Assembly: GCF_910592395.1 (NCBI RefSeq)
Contig: NC_088311.1
Location: 22,478,646 to 22,542,645, forward strand
Direction of reading: 5' to 3'
From: Lineus longissimus
Lineage: Eukaryota > Nemertea > Pilidiophora > Heteronemertea > Lineidae
DNA length: 64,000 nt
In this document: in pieces, positions 11,901 through 23,924 of the stretch
How positions within the stretch are numbered: position 1 is the first letter of the stretch
Layout: every line of letters begins with the position of its first letter
Notes under the pieces: generated by a model
The model's database searches: none
What the model was told of the DNA's origin: nothing
What the model saw: the letters and a program-made list of their open reading frames with translations, nothing else
Translations under genes and position numbers: made by a program

Positions 11901-13845
11901 CCCGTGTAAACATTGAAACCTCTCTCAGCTAAGAGAAATCGAAGTTTTTAATGGCTTGCTCATCTGTGTGCATAAAGGTGGTAGGTTATTGGACGGGGGA
12001 AGATTGATATCATTCTATAACACTTCGCTATTGATTCATGGGTGGAGAGGTGCAAGAGTGAATCGCCTCCTAAACTTTAAGAAGTAGTCCATGTATGTAA
12101 GTGTGGTAATACATGTACATGTATTTTGCTCGGGACTACCACGAAATGGGCATTGGACGCAAGAGTCTCTTGAATGAAAAGTGTAACATTGCGACACTAA
12201 GTGAAGAGGAGGAGAATGTTGCTTGACGACGTAGTTGCACGCAGGCAAAGGTCTGCATCCATGGATCTATGATACCCATGGACGTTCAATCCACGGATGT
12301 TCATCCATCAGAACCAATCAACACTTTCTTCCAGAGTAAGGAATTCGAATTATGTTAAACTCCGAGCGTTGTCCATCCGCCAACTATAGGAAATGTGTTT
12401 TCCAAAATCTTAGCCAACTGTATTATATTTTCCTAATAAACAAGAGAATGAAAATTTGGGTACATGTATAGCTCAAGCAGGGTTAACCCAGGATTGATCT
12501 TCACCAGGAATTCTCCATCTGGAGGTTCTCGCCCCCAGATCACGGAAACAGCCATTTGCTGCGCGAAGTCTTATGATTCATAATTCATAAGCTTTCATCT
12601 TCCAGTTGAGAATCTCCTCTCTTTGTCTGTGATTGTAGTGTTACGCGCCGATGGCTCGCATCAGGGAAGAGACGCCTCGCGCCCGTCATTTCATGGGAAT
12701 TCGCAATGCGCTCGGCCAGCATCCCGCAATGTCTGCAACCAACTCGGAGAAAGTTTGCTCGTTCGCAACTCCTCTGATTCGCCGTCGTAATGGGAGCTTC
12801 TCGGTGCTTCAAGGTCACGAGGATGGCTTTGTACGGTAAAGAAACCATGACCAAGGTATTGTTTTCCATTAGAATCTGATTCGCTGCACAGAAAGGTGCA
12901 GAATAGCGACAGCCATGCTTCAAATTTTCGACGACCTCCGAAGTGCTGATTCAAAGAGTTAAACGTATCCTCATACATGTCATAATACAACGCGTTCTAG
13001 CCATTACATGTACATGTACACATTCTTTTATTTTGTAATGTGTTCTCTTTCAATTGCCTAAACGCGTACGCTTGCAAATTTCAACCACACTATGCATTCG
13101 GATGATTGTGTAACATGTGGTCTTGGAAGGAGTATGCCAAAGTAACTGTTGTGGACGCAACCAGTTGGCCAAAGACGATATAAGCTTACATCCGGAAAGC
13201 GTAGAAGAGTAGAAGTAGGGCCCGGAGTATTCCGTAACCTGTAGCATGGATTGAAGTAAACAACTTTTGCAACAAGAGGGAAGTTGAAGACGTTCACCTT
13301 GCAGCAACGTGCAAAGAGTATGGGGCCTAGGGTGTCTGTATCTTAGAGGCATAACCACGAGCGCGAAAGAACGTAGCGTGCACTGCATATGGCAACACAA
13401 GAGATCCTGGAGGCAAACTCTAGCACAGAATGTTCATTCGGGAATAATACCCAAGCTGCAAGGATTAGCCAACTGCAATATCTACCTTTTCCAGCAAGAA
13501 AAACTTTGCTTTAGGCGACCAGATTCGGATGCTTTGAAGTTTACATCGGGTACCTGCGATTCTCAAAGATCTCACCGACCGGGGTAATAAGTTAGTTCAC
13601 CATATCAAAATCAACGAAGTGAATCCCAAACGAGAACACTTGTGATTGGAAAAAATGTAGATTTAGGAAGATTTTAACGGCTGTGGTGATAAATTCGTTA
13701 AGTTGAGGTTGTAAAAGCAAATGAAGCGGTGGATCTGATAGTTTCATTAAAAAACAACTCGTCGTGGGTATCATAGCAGTATAATAAGACGTAACTGCTG
13801 TCTTCCATTGGTTTGGCTTGATTTTGGAAGAACATTTTTTTTCAG
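8926..13845. other. Spacer without a recognised gene
   Basis: No coding region is supported. TACATGTA occurs at 10367, 10824, 11572, 12110, 12116, 12461, 13005 and 13011, with two overlapping pairs that form 14-bp alternating arrays. The 12-mer GTCAAATGCATT is present twice (11097-11108 and 11156-11167). A CCAATCAGA motif sits near 11892. Overlapping opposite-strand open frames near 12585-13400 have no recognisable domains. Confidence 0.5.
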
Positions 13846-13971
13846 GAAAACTTCGGTCATCAGGCTCGGAAAAATGTCGAAGTGATCAGTTGGCACGAAG
13901 ATTTTCTTAATATTCTGATGCATCTCAGTTTAACACCTTGTCAGTTCCGCAATGGATTGCTTTTCGATTAG
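13846..13971 (+). CDS. Possible terminal coding exon
   Basis: A strong polypyrimidine tract ending in TTTTTTTTCAG (to 13845) is followed at once by an open frame of 41 codons to a TAG at 13969-13971. The peptide begins ENFGHQARKNVEVISW and ends FRNGLLFD, a balanced composition with no low-complexity bias. This is what a last exon looks like. However, I can identify neither the family nor an upstream donor, and acceptor-like tracts also occur by chance in AT-rich DNA. Confidence 0.2.
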   Translation, partial: ENFGHQARKNVEVISWHEDFLNILMHLSLTPCQFRNGLLFD

Positions 13972-15740
13972 GAAATTTCGTGTTCAGATTTATCGCCTTT
14001 CAACGCTACCCAAAATGGTACATGGCAATTGGGCGGTGATTGACTGTCCCGGGGTGCATGGGATACCAAGCGGAGCAGATTAATCACACCTACGGGACAT
14101 CTCTAAACAGATTCAGTTTTTCCTTTAGCCAAACCGACACGGACTTGATATTACCATGAAAAAATTATGAGAAACTATCAAGTTGGTCTCTGAACCGAGA
14201 AATTGCTCCGTTCGCGTTTGAGTCTCGGTATCGGCGGCCTTTCTAGTGTGAGCGAACTATCAGCTGTGTCAGCAATGTTTCTCCGCAGATTTTCGAAAAT
14301 TCAACTCTGTATTAATTTTTGTTTGTGCTGAATTTAGCACATGAAGACAGGCAGAAGATGCACTTAATACTTTTCCGCCCCGGCAGCCAGATTTTCGATT
14401 CTCCCAGCGCGTGGAGAAGAAATGCACACATCTTGTGCCCGGGGCGTGCCGCATGCCGTGGATCCCTGCCGCGAAAAGCAGAGCGCAGAATGGTGAAATT
14501 AATTGCGAAAATCGATGAGAAGTGTGCGATTAATTTCATAAAACGATGTCATTTCTCTCAAGATTTCATAACAATTCGGAGGAGGATCAAAGCATTCCTC
14601 GCCTTCCGGTTCCAGAGAGTGATTGATAAGTGCGCGCGCACTTTATGTCAGCACGGAGGTTGAGGAGGAGCGGTCGTGAATTGGCATTGGACATCCCCTC
14701 TACTTTATGAATTGTGGAGTGAACGTGCTCTCGCGATCTCAGAGACCTTCGTCTTCTCTCGATTTCAGAGGAACGGCCATGGAGAGGCATACATTTCCAC
14801 AGTATGACCCTTGATACTGACAGCGAACAATCACAGGTACCTATCGGAAGGACATAATGGGAGAACTTGAATAATTGTCACATCAAGTTGTTCTTTACAC
14901 ACTACACAAGTGCAAAACAAACTTGTGAGACCCCTTGATGACACTCTGAAGATACTCTACTAGTTTGGTAAACATTTGGCAAACAACTGCACGCGATGTT
15001 CCTTTCAAGGGAGTTGTGTTGGTTGTTATCGTCGTTTTCTTTCATGAGTCGGTCACGGTCCGGGAGCCCGTAAACATGACCTGTCATCATCCATTCAAAT
15101 GAAGACAATGTGACAAAAGAGGGACGTGCAGAGCGGATGATAGCGGCCAAAAACGTTCAAATGGGACGATAGAAATCACATCTAGCCACTTTAACATCCA
15201 CACACGTTAAGTGTTATCTTTTCAATATTCTGCAATATTTTCTATCAGTTTCATGAAAGAGTTGGTTTTTAACAAGGAGTGCGGATGGCGGTGTCTATAT
15301 ATCATCGAGTGTGCTGTCAGTGCGACAATGATTAGAGCCTGGCCATTAAACCCTTCATTCAATTAAACATCTGCCCGGAGTGAAAGATGGGGTTTGGTAC
15401 TAATTGTAGTAACATTTTGGGTACAACCACAAATAGAAGAAATTTAGTAAAGGATTGTAAATGTAAATGTGCCCGGATTTGATTTCGAATTTTTGTGATA
15501 AGGGAGCGAGAAAATGTCAGGGACAAGTTTTTAAAGCTATTTCGTGAAGAACTTAAGGCTTTAAGTTCATTTTCATTTACAAATTGTTTGAAAAATACAA
15601 TTTGATAGTTTGTTCTCGATCCAAATATTGCATTCAGTATTAAGAACAATGAAAAGAGACTTTCAGATATTAAGGAGATTTGCCATTTTAAAGAAGAACC
15701 AATGATAATTTGAAGACAAATGAAACGGAATCATATTTCA
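13972..15740. promoter_or_regulatory. Enhancer-like, CpG-richer non-coding stretch
   Basis: About 13980-14170 and 14200-14780 are visibly more complex and CpG-richer than the AT-rich flanks. They contain short homeodomain/Pbx-type words, including GTGATTGAC near 14036 and AGATTAATC near 14078. The open frames at 14269-14790 overlap on both strands and look like by-products of the GC content. The call as a regulatory block is inference from composition and motif content; sequence after about 15200 returns to AT-rich spacer. Confidence 0.2.
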
Positions 15741-15747
15741 AATCCAC

Positions 15748-16270
15748 ATGGCTAATCAAGGCATTGCCTTTCAAACAATGCGGCGAGTGGCGTCACAGGA
15801 TGCTGTCACAATATGTTGCGTAAACCTGCCATCTTGCACCAAGACAACAAAGCGTTATATCTCAACATCCGGGACAATCTTCCTATCAAACTTCAGACGA
15901 TTAATTATGCAATTAGGGTTTCGTATCGTCGAACCACAAACGGCCGCCGCTTTCATCTTCCACGGATTCTCGGTGTTGTGCCTGCCTTGGTTAGTTCAGC
16001 GGAATGATGAGCAAAGGTACGGGGCACCTCCCCAGTAAGGTTGATTACCCAAGGCTTCACCACAAGGGCCACCTTTAACCGTCTCAAAGGTAGGGTTGCC
16101 GAGCAATCGATGCCGGGGCTGGGAAGCGGAGACCTAACAGCGTGGTGTCGGAGTAAAGTGACCTCTTAGTGAGATAATCAATCACCTTCTCGCCGTGATA
16201 GGCTCAACCATCAATCAATCAATCCGAGGTCATTAGCAATCAATCAGAGGCCATGATCAATCAATTGGTC
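15748..16270. promoter_or_regulatory. Candidate enhancer with clustered Hox/Pbx-type sites
   Basis: The 3' part carries five ATCAATCA words (TGATTGAT on the minus strand) at 16177, 16210, 16214, 16239 and 16256, within 87 bp. One has the flank CCATCAATCA. TGATTGAT matches the known preferred site of Pbx with anterior Hox proteins. The block also has nuclear-receptor half-sites (TGACCT near 16160, AGGTCA near 16227). Overlapping open frames at 15748-16038 and 15813-16007 have no recognisable domain. Alternatively this is simply an (AATC)n-rich low-complexity patch, although the copies are unevenly spaced. Confidence 0.35.
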
Positions 16271-18260
16271 TATTTTTTCCAAAAAATAACAATTATCACT
16301 TACGTATGTCTGTTATAGAAAATAAGAAGAGCTACCGAATTTTGCGCAACAAGACAAAATGTGCTGAATGCTGGAGAATTGTCATTCTTTTCAATATATT
16401 ACGGTCTGCAAACTGAACATCCACAATATACATTATGATCTAGTTAGCACACTCCGGTCATCACTGGTGTACTACAACGATTTTTGATATTTTACATTGG
16501 TCATTACCGGTGTACATTTTCACAGGACATACCAGCATTATCGACTATTACTAATTACATATGATAGAAAAGAAAAAGAGCAAATAGGGTGGTATTCGAT
16601 CACCCTTTAGGTATAGTCAAAATACGCCCGAAGCCATTGTCTCTTGGTTGGCCTTCGAGGTGTCTCCAGTTTCCTAAATTAACGAAGATTGCTTCACTTG
16701 TTGTAATAGTGCACGACATAACATTTTCATGGCGCGATTCTGTTTCAAACGCTACAACACAGGCCGTCGAATTTCAAGGGAATATAATTATTGAACATAA
16801 AGGTTTTTGTTGTGTTGATTAGCCTCAAGCTAGTCACTAGGTTTTCAGTGTTGGCATCTGTGCATTTCTCTCATCAGCTGAGTACTTATATAAAATAGGA
16901 TTAACCCTCAGAAAACCGCGCAAGCGAGAATAGGCTTTAGAATTGAAGCCCCGACACCTTGGCTAAAGGTGATGTAATCAGGTAGACAATTGGTGAATGT
17001 ATGTTGTCCACGCTTACTCTATTGTCCAAAGACTGAATAGGTTCGCTGGTTTCAACTAGTTGATGTTGATGTAACGTGTAATGCATGTATTCAATGTCAG
17101 TTCGTGGCTGTCGGACAAGGTGAACGCATGTATGTGTGGTCACTCCTGTGTATAGGTGGTAGGCCTACCGTCTACAGGTATGCATATACATGGATTTCCG
17201 AATTTTATGTGGAATTTTGGCCAGATCGTCCTGTACATGCGCGGTTATGCGCATGCATGGTGTATGATGACTGTGATATATTCCAAAGCCGTTGAATCTT
17301 AATGATATATTGAACATGTAGAATTGCTATAGTGATATGTTACATGGCTGGGACGCACATGATTACTGGTGCACAAGATCTAGAGGTCATCCGCTGTACT
17401 GTACAGGTAATGTATCACGCAAAATGAACATTTGTTTCTGGAACACCAACTTGCTCACAGTGGTCTTTGCAGAGGCTAGGTTTTGCAACACTATGTTTTG
17501 AGAGTTAGTTTTGTTTGGTGAAGCGAGCCAACTTTTGAGAGACTTCGATATGTGTCGTAAGAAAACCTATGGGAACCGGGAACCGGGAACCATCCGCTAT
17601 AATTGTAAAATCCACTAAATTGTGTAGGTGAAGAAGACTTCGTTAACCTCACTGTAATTGTCGTTCCGGAAATGTTTTGGGTTGTATCTTTTTGATATGG
17701 TAAGACACGCCACCGCAAACACACTGAGATGATTTATCAAAAGTAAAGTTAAACGCCACCTCTCTGATTTGGTGAACAAAGTTTTGCTGCTTTAAAATGG
17801 CAATGCAAACTCTCTCACAGTGTCCTGAAAGTCTATCGTGTTTCGATAGTTGCCAGACTATATAGTACAGTTTCAGGTCAATCCCCTCAGACCTAATTGA
17901 GACGAACAAACACCCTGAAACTTTATAATGCCAAGATAAGAAAACAAAAACAAAAACACAGAATGAAATATTGATCCTTTCGCCCACTCACACCGTGTCT
18001 GACGATGCAGCTATACAGGTCAGTGAAAGTGTTGACCAAGGTTGCTTCGATTTCGGCCCCAGGACACTAATTATGCCCTCCAAGCTATTAAGAGCCATCA
18101 CTTATTAATCAGTAAGCTGAGACTGTTTCTGGGTGGAAAGTACGATCCGATGGGTTCATGGATTGATTACGAAATCATGCTCATTGGAGAAAGGGTACTG
18201 AAAAGCAACCCAGCCTACCAGCCAAGGCCTATCAGTCGTTTTAGAAATGCAACTGGTTTT
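16271..18260. other. Spacer without a recognised gene
   Basis: No coding region is supported. Small repeats are present: GGGAACC three times in a row at 17571-17592 and a (CAAAAA)3 tract at about 17941-17959. Open frames are short and lack motifs. Confidence 0.5.
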
Positions 18261-19450
18261 ATTAGGGGGAACTGCTCATGACTTTGCTGAATTCTATCAG
18301 GGGTTACAATGACCCTTAATGAATGGACCTCCTTTTCTGATTGGTTTGAATTGGAAATCATGATATCAGTCCACTCAGCACTCAGTAGGTGAAGGGTCAG
18401 GACAACTGATTAAGGGTTCGCTGAGCAAATCGCTAATCTAATTGATATGACGTAATGCACAATGCATTAGTGCAATCAACTGTACATTGTCTTAGCTATG
18501 ATAGCAGGCGGGATGGCCTCGGGCCATAGCATAAGATGGACACACAACGATATAATGACAATGCCATAAACGAAGCAACCACAGAACAGGCAAAATAACA
18601 TACTTGATGACCAAAGGGATACCCACTCGCATGTTACTGCGGGATCTGCATGACGATTTTATTTCGAGAAAATACCCTTTGATGCATGTAGCATTAGCGT
18701 GGAGGCCCTGATATTGTATTCTTCTGGTACCACATACATTGTAATCAAAATTCATTTGCACTATTAAAGAAATTTGTACACAGATCGCCGGTCATTCACC
18801 GTTCAAACAGAGTTAGAGGTTTTCATTGCGCATCAAATAATGCATTATTCCATCATGCATTAGGAGGCAGTTACCTTGATGAGAGTCACCATTTGTTGGA
18901 TAAACTGCAGGCTAAGCTTTAAACAAGGTAGCATCACGATATTGTAAAACTTAAGGTCAATGTGGTAATACATTAGATTTGAACTAAGAGCCTATTGTAT
19001 CGCTGGTACGCGAAGGTCGACACAGTGGGTACTTTACGATTTTTCGTAAAGGAGGTCCGAGAAAGACTTTAAAAAAGGTATTTTACCACTTTCCGGCATA
19101 CCAATGTGAAAACCGCAGTAAGGGGCCACACCGCAGTGCAGCATTACCGAGCGTGTCATTTCTCTTTGGCATTGCTCATCTTCACCAGGAAATCACTGTC
19201 ATCCACTCATGACAACCACTCATGTGTCTCAGCCACAAGATTCGATCCGATTAACGGAGTTTAAGGATGCTTAATGCATTGAGAGTATAACGATTCGACA
19301 GTGGTTATGATAGCTTAGAGAATGGATTGGTTCTTGGTGAAAGATTGGAGCAATCTCCTAAAATCATCTCTCAATTAGGCAACGAAGTGGAAACGTATTG
19401 GCGCATTATTGCGAATATCGCTCCGATATTAGAGATAATGGATCTGTAAA
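18261..19450. promoter_or_regulatory. Enhancer-like non-coding blocks
   Basis: Two higher-complexity stretches (about 18261-18470 and 19130-19440) contain several homeodomain-type cores such as TAATCTAATTGAT near 18435 and GATTAACG near 19250. They show no codon-like structure. The call rests on composition and motif density only, and cross-species conservation was not testable. Confidence 0.18.
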
Positions 19451-22400
19451 AACCTGTACCTGTAGTGCTGTAGTTCATCTTAACATGACACTTAGAATGC
19501 ATGGTTTCCATGTAGGTGGGCTAATGTGTGATTTGTTCAAGACGACTTGAAACTTCTTGCTTGTCACTTTACAGTCCGTATCAAACCAAGCAGGGTACGG
19601 GCCGCAGTGTATTTTGTACGTAATGATGCACAGGGCTTGGTTAAGTTGGGTGGTAAGTGTTTTGCAAGGATGATAGTGTATCTATAAAGATTGGATATTC
19701 CTCATAGTCTGGTGACACAGTTAATGGGAAGGTTATAATGGTAATTCTTTGTCATGGGAACTAAAACAGTTGATGATAAGCTGATTGAGTCACTCAAGAA
19801 TTAGCATCGAAGAATCAGTTTGTCAATTTACTTAATTTCTTTCATATTATGAGCTTAAATGATATGAAAATTGAAACGATTTCGTCAGCTAATATTTGCA
19901 GAGGGTGACTCTGTCTTCTGTTAAGATAACACCAGACCGACTCAGTTTTATGGGATGTACCATACGGCAAATAACAACGTATCGCGGTGGAGGAATAGAG
20001 CACCACAGAGATATTCAATGTTTTATCAGTTCAAGAAAAAAAAGTTGTAATATCATCTATTAGGTTAACGCCTAGGCCATACGTTAAATATTTGAAATTA
20101 CATGTAGTAATTGATTTCGAAAATTTCACATTGTGTAAATACACACTGAATATGAATTTCAACCATGCCTGTATGTAGACACATATGCAAATGATACTGA
20201 GTCTCAGCAAATTCGTATGCATAATAACTGCACTACGACATTTCTTATTTTTCCTGGACCACCAGTATAAATACGAACGGTGTACCCCTTTATAGGCCGA
20301 CGTGTACATTTATGTTGTCTGTTGCGCAAGTTAAATATTGTCGCGGCACAGTAACCTACAGAGATGTCATGTCTGTGTCGGTCTACACAGAAGCATTTCA
20401 ATGTTTATTTACGTAATCGAATAACTTCAATATCAATTTCAACTCTCAAATTTTGAACGAACTGCGTAGGCCTGTAAGCGATAATCAGTACGTTTTGTAG
20501 TTGCCGGATAAGGCAGGCAAAGGACTCGGACTTGCTATTCATACGTTTTTGGAATACACATTATCATAAGCCCGCCGAATTTTCTTCGAAGAAGGCGCTT
20601 TGTCTTCGCATTTTTCCTGTTCATATCAAATGTGGTTGGGTAGCGATAGGCGAGCCTTGATGATGACGCGTCTCTCATGGGGTATAACTAGCCACTTGGA
20701 AGGGTCATATTCGTAAAGTTAGAGCATTGTTTTTAATTGCTGCTTGCTTTCTCGGGGCTTTCTTTCTTAAGGACGGCTTCCTTTGATATAACAGACGACG
20801 ATTGACTTATCTGGCTCTTGAGATTAGCTCGAGTGGATGGTGAACGGTTACGATAACATCCAATGATGTGTAGGAGCAGCGCGTGGTGGTGCGCTGATTT
20901 CTTCCCGATTGGCCATCTGACGTTACACGAGGAGGAATCTCACCCCTGGTCCCCTCGGGCCCGAGTTTCTCCGTGTGAAATGAAAATCCCTCGGTAGCCT
21001 GCTCACCATTACAAGGTAATCCAAGCATCTGGGGAGATGATTCCTTCACCAAATTACGCTGATAGTATTTTGCGTGTTTTGTGTGCGGTTGTCGCGCTCC
21101 GTTTACGGTAACTGATGTTCTGACTTGGTGTATTTATCAGGCCAATCAGAGCACCCTTGACAGGCAATATGCCGTCCCAAGATTGCCTGGATTATTGGTA
21201 GTATGGTGTAGCAACATGGCCGCTGTATTGCTGCGTATTATTGGTAGGATGGTGTAACAATTAAGGTGTGGTTTCGATTAAATTCCAGGGAGAGAGGATG
21301 GGATGTGTGATGTATTTTGCTAACTTTTTCAGCGTTTCGAGCCTTTGCAAGCTCTTTCTCATGAAAGAAGCAACGCAAGCTCTAAATTACAAATTTTTGC
21401 TTAAATGTGCATCCTATACTTTGATATTAGACCTACACGATTATTTCTTGTGAGAAATAACCTTTTCAGTCAAGCTAGTACAGGTATTGAACTACAGAGT
21501 TGTGGTCTGACATGGCCGTCTGTATAGCCGCACACACATTCGCCATCCCCTTGGGCGTGGGAATAACACCAAGTGATGTTTCTCCGGGGTCCACCTCTGA
21601 TGTCAAACTTGTAAGAGAAACTATTTGTTTGATTCGAGATCTGTCCAGTGGGAACACGGAGGAGGTTAGAATGAGTATGGGGCATGTCTGAGTGGTATGT
21701 ACCTAGAAACATAGCCGAAAGCATACTGTACTCTATGCTCTAGAAAACTGTACGCAATATTTGAGTCACGGCGGCTACCTTTCTTCACGAATTCTGAGTG
21801 TTTACGATAGAGTCAAGCTTCCTTAGATAAACCACTCGAGATTGTTGCTGCGTTCCCTTTGAAGGTACCGCGCTCTTCCTGGGAAATCACGTGCCTATAC
21901 CTTAACTCTGACAACATAAACACGAGAAAAAACCTAACAGGAGAAAAATGAAGATGTAGTTGGCGCATGTTCTGTAGAGAAGGATGCGGCTAACTGCATG
22001 TATACTTTTTTATCAGCGTTAGATCAATGGTAATGCTTTGGACAGGTTTTCATGTTTGCTGCCGCTCATATCCTCAAAACAAGCGATCGAATAGCTGCGA
22101 TACAAAGTAAGAAAAGAAGGCAGACTGGTCAGAATTGAGGATGTTGACAACTGAATATGTCGTGGTCGAAACACCCACAGGACACCTCTGATGAAATAAG
22201 TCCAAGGAAAGTCATAGAGCCAGTTAAACGATGAACACAAAAAATGTTGCAAATTCATGTAAGAAAACATTGTGAAAAGGGAAAACTATTATTTCAAGGA
22301 AACACAACTGGATACACGTGTGAGTATACACATAGGGAAATATGGTAAACGTGAAAACCAACGATGTTGGCCGAGTAAGACAAGAATTCAAGGACATAGA

Positions 22401-22938
22401 CATTCTTCGCTTGCTTTGTCTGTTTCAGGCAATATATTTATACAAGCGATGGAAACATTTTCTGCAAAAGTAATTAAAAGGAATACCACGATGTATTGTA
22501 ATAATAATCATAATGTAAATTTCTATCTGTTTTGACAAAAGGAATAAACAGTGAAGTCTATGTATCTTACAGTGACAATGTTATCTTTACGAAATGAAAT
22601 CAAAATGAATAAGCCTACGAAATAATTGTCTGTTTTCAAAGATAACAATACAGTTTGTAGGAAAAAGGATGAAAACTATCAAAAAGAGTTTTAGATAATG
22701 GAATACGACCAAACAAAGGCTGGGATGTTTGTGTCCTTTTCTGTCCTTGAAGGTCGGTCAAGCAAAGACCGAAAGAATGAACGAGCGATCAGAGAGAAAG
22801 GAAAATTAATGATCAAAGCAACGCCAGAAATCTGCCTAGTGGTGAAAAGTGCGTTTTTCGAGAATATTAGGGAATGACCCCCAAAAGTAAGATAAGCACT
22901 TCCTAAATAAAAGGATGTTTTCAAAGCTTTTTTTTCAG
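19451..22938. other. Spacer without a recognised gene
   Basis: No gene recognised. A partial 46-bp-period duplication occurs at 21191-21265. An acceptor-like TGTTTCAG at 22421-22428 precedes a 14-codon frame (22429-22470) that is discussed in the findings. TACATGTA occurs at 20099. Overlapping frames on both strands at 21470-21724 have no family signature. Confidence 0.5.
21191..21265. repeat. 46-bp-period partial duplication
   Basis: ATTATTGGTAG, one base, ATGGTGTA is found at 21191 and again at 21237, with the first copy continuing into a YY1-like ATGGCCGC. The copies span about 28 bp each, and the intervening DNA accounts for the 46-bp period. Confidence 0.65.
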
Positions 22939-22989
22939 GATATTGGCAAACCAGATGTTCTCAATCCTGCTGCTCCAGCATATTTGTAA
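22939..22989 (+). CDS. Possible short terminal exon
   Basis: The tract CTTTTTTTTCAG ends at 22938 and is followed by a 16-codon frame reading DIGKPDVLNPAAPAYL and then TAA. The polypyrimidine tract is good and the peptide composition is strikingly protein-like, but 16 codons is too short to identify and no upstream exon was found. Chance cannot be excluded. Confidence 0.15.
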   Translation, partial: DIGKPDVLNPAAPAYL

Positions 22990-23904
22990 TATCACGATTA
23001 GGGAGTCGTTGCGTAGGATGCGCTCTCGAAAGTGGCGAATGGTTAGAAGATTCGTCGTCATCTGCAAAAGAGCTCCCCAAAGTTACGAAGATGGAAGACA
23101 CTTGCCTGCCTCGATGGCATACTTCAAACGACTGCAAAGCCAAAACCTTGGATGGCTATCGATATGAAAAGGGCAAAGCCAGAATCTACAAGATCACCAG
23201 ATAGAAGTAGAAGAGACCCATTCATAACCAAGCTTCACGATACGAGTTTGTCCCAATTCCTCGCCGAAACTGAGAGTATCCGCCGCATCCTATACAGCTA
23301 GCGGCGTCATTAGAATGCTTTCGTCAACAGTAACAGGGCTCATTCATCGTGCAATACAATATTACAATGTTCCCTCCCAGTCATTCTGAGGTTCAGGGCA
23401 TCGTAGCTGGTATCTCAAAGCTGTGCGCCGAAATTTGTATACGGAAGCCGCAACTAATAAAGCCTACACGGTAACATTAATTCAATGTCCTACATGTACA
23501 AGGACAGAGCGGGGATGAGTATCAGTACACCATACAAACCGTGTCAAGGGTTGATAAAAGCCTGAGGTCCATCATACAATGAGTGAATGTCATTTGTTTT
23601 CTTCTTCTCAGACGAAGGCCCTTTTCTTTTGTCAAGAGGTATAAGCTTACCAACAATAAACAAATTGCACGTACGAACACAAGTTGTGACCACAAATCAG
23701 CTACCGTACGTAGGTCTTCCCGCGGGTGTCAACGTCAGTAAGCGGCGAGGTTGACCTTCAACGAGGAGAGGAGTTCGCATATGGGAGCTGGATTCTGGAC
23801 ACAATCAGACGAAATGGTGGCACACCCAAGCGATAGGCCTACTGGTTCAAAGCTTATGGCAATCTCTAAGTTAGCACACTAGCATCTAGAAACACATGAA
23901 GCTA

Positions 23905-23924
23905 CATATATATATATATATACA
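23905..23924. repeat. (AT)n microsatellite
   Basis: Uninterrupted alternating AT dinucleotides, nine or so units, flanked by C on both sides. Confidence 0.9.

Noticed and set aside
16208-16263. A CRISPR-like array from repeated ATCAATCA words
   Set aside because: Repeats are 8 bp with irregular 4-25-bp spacing, in eukaryotic-type sequence; this is not an array.
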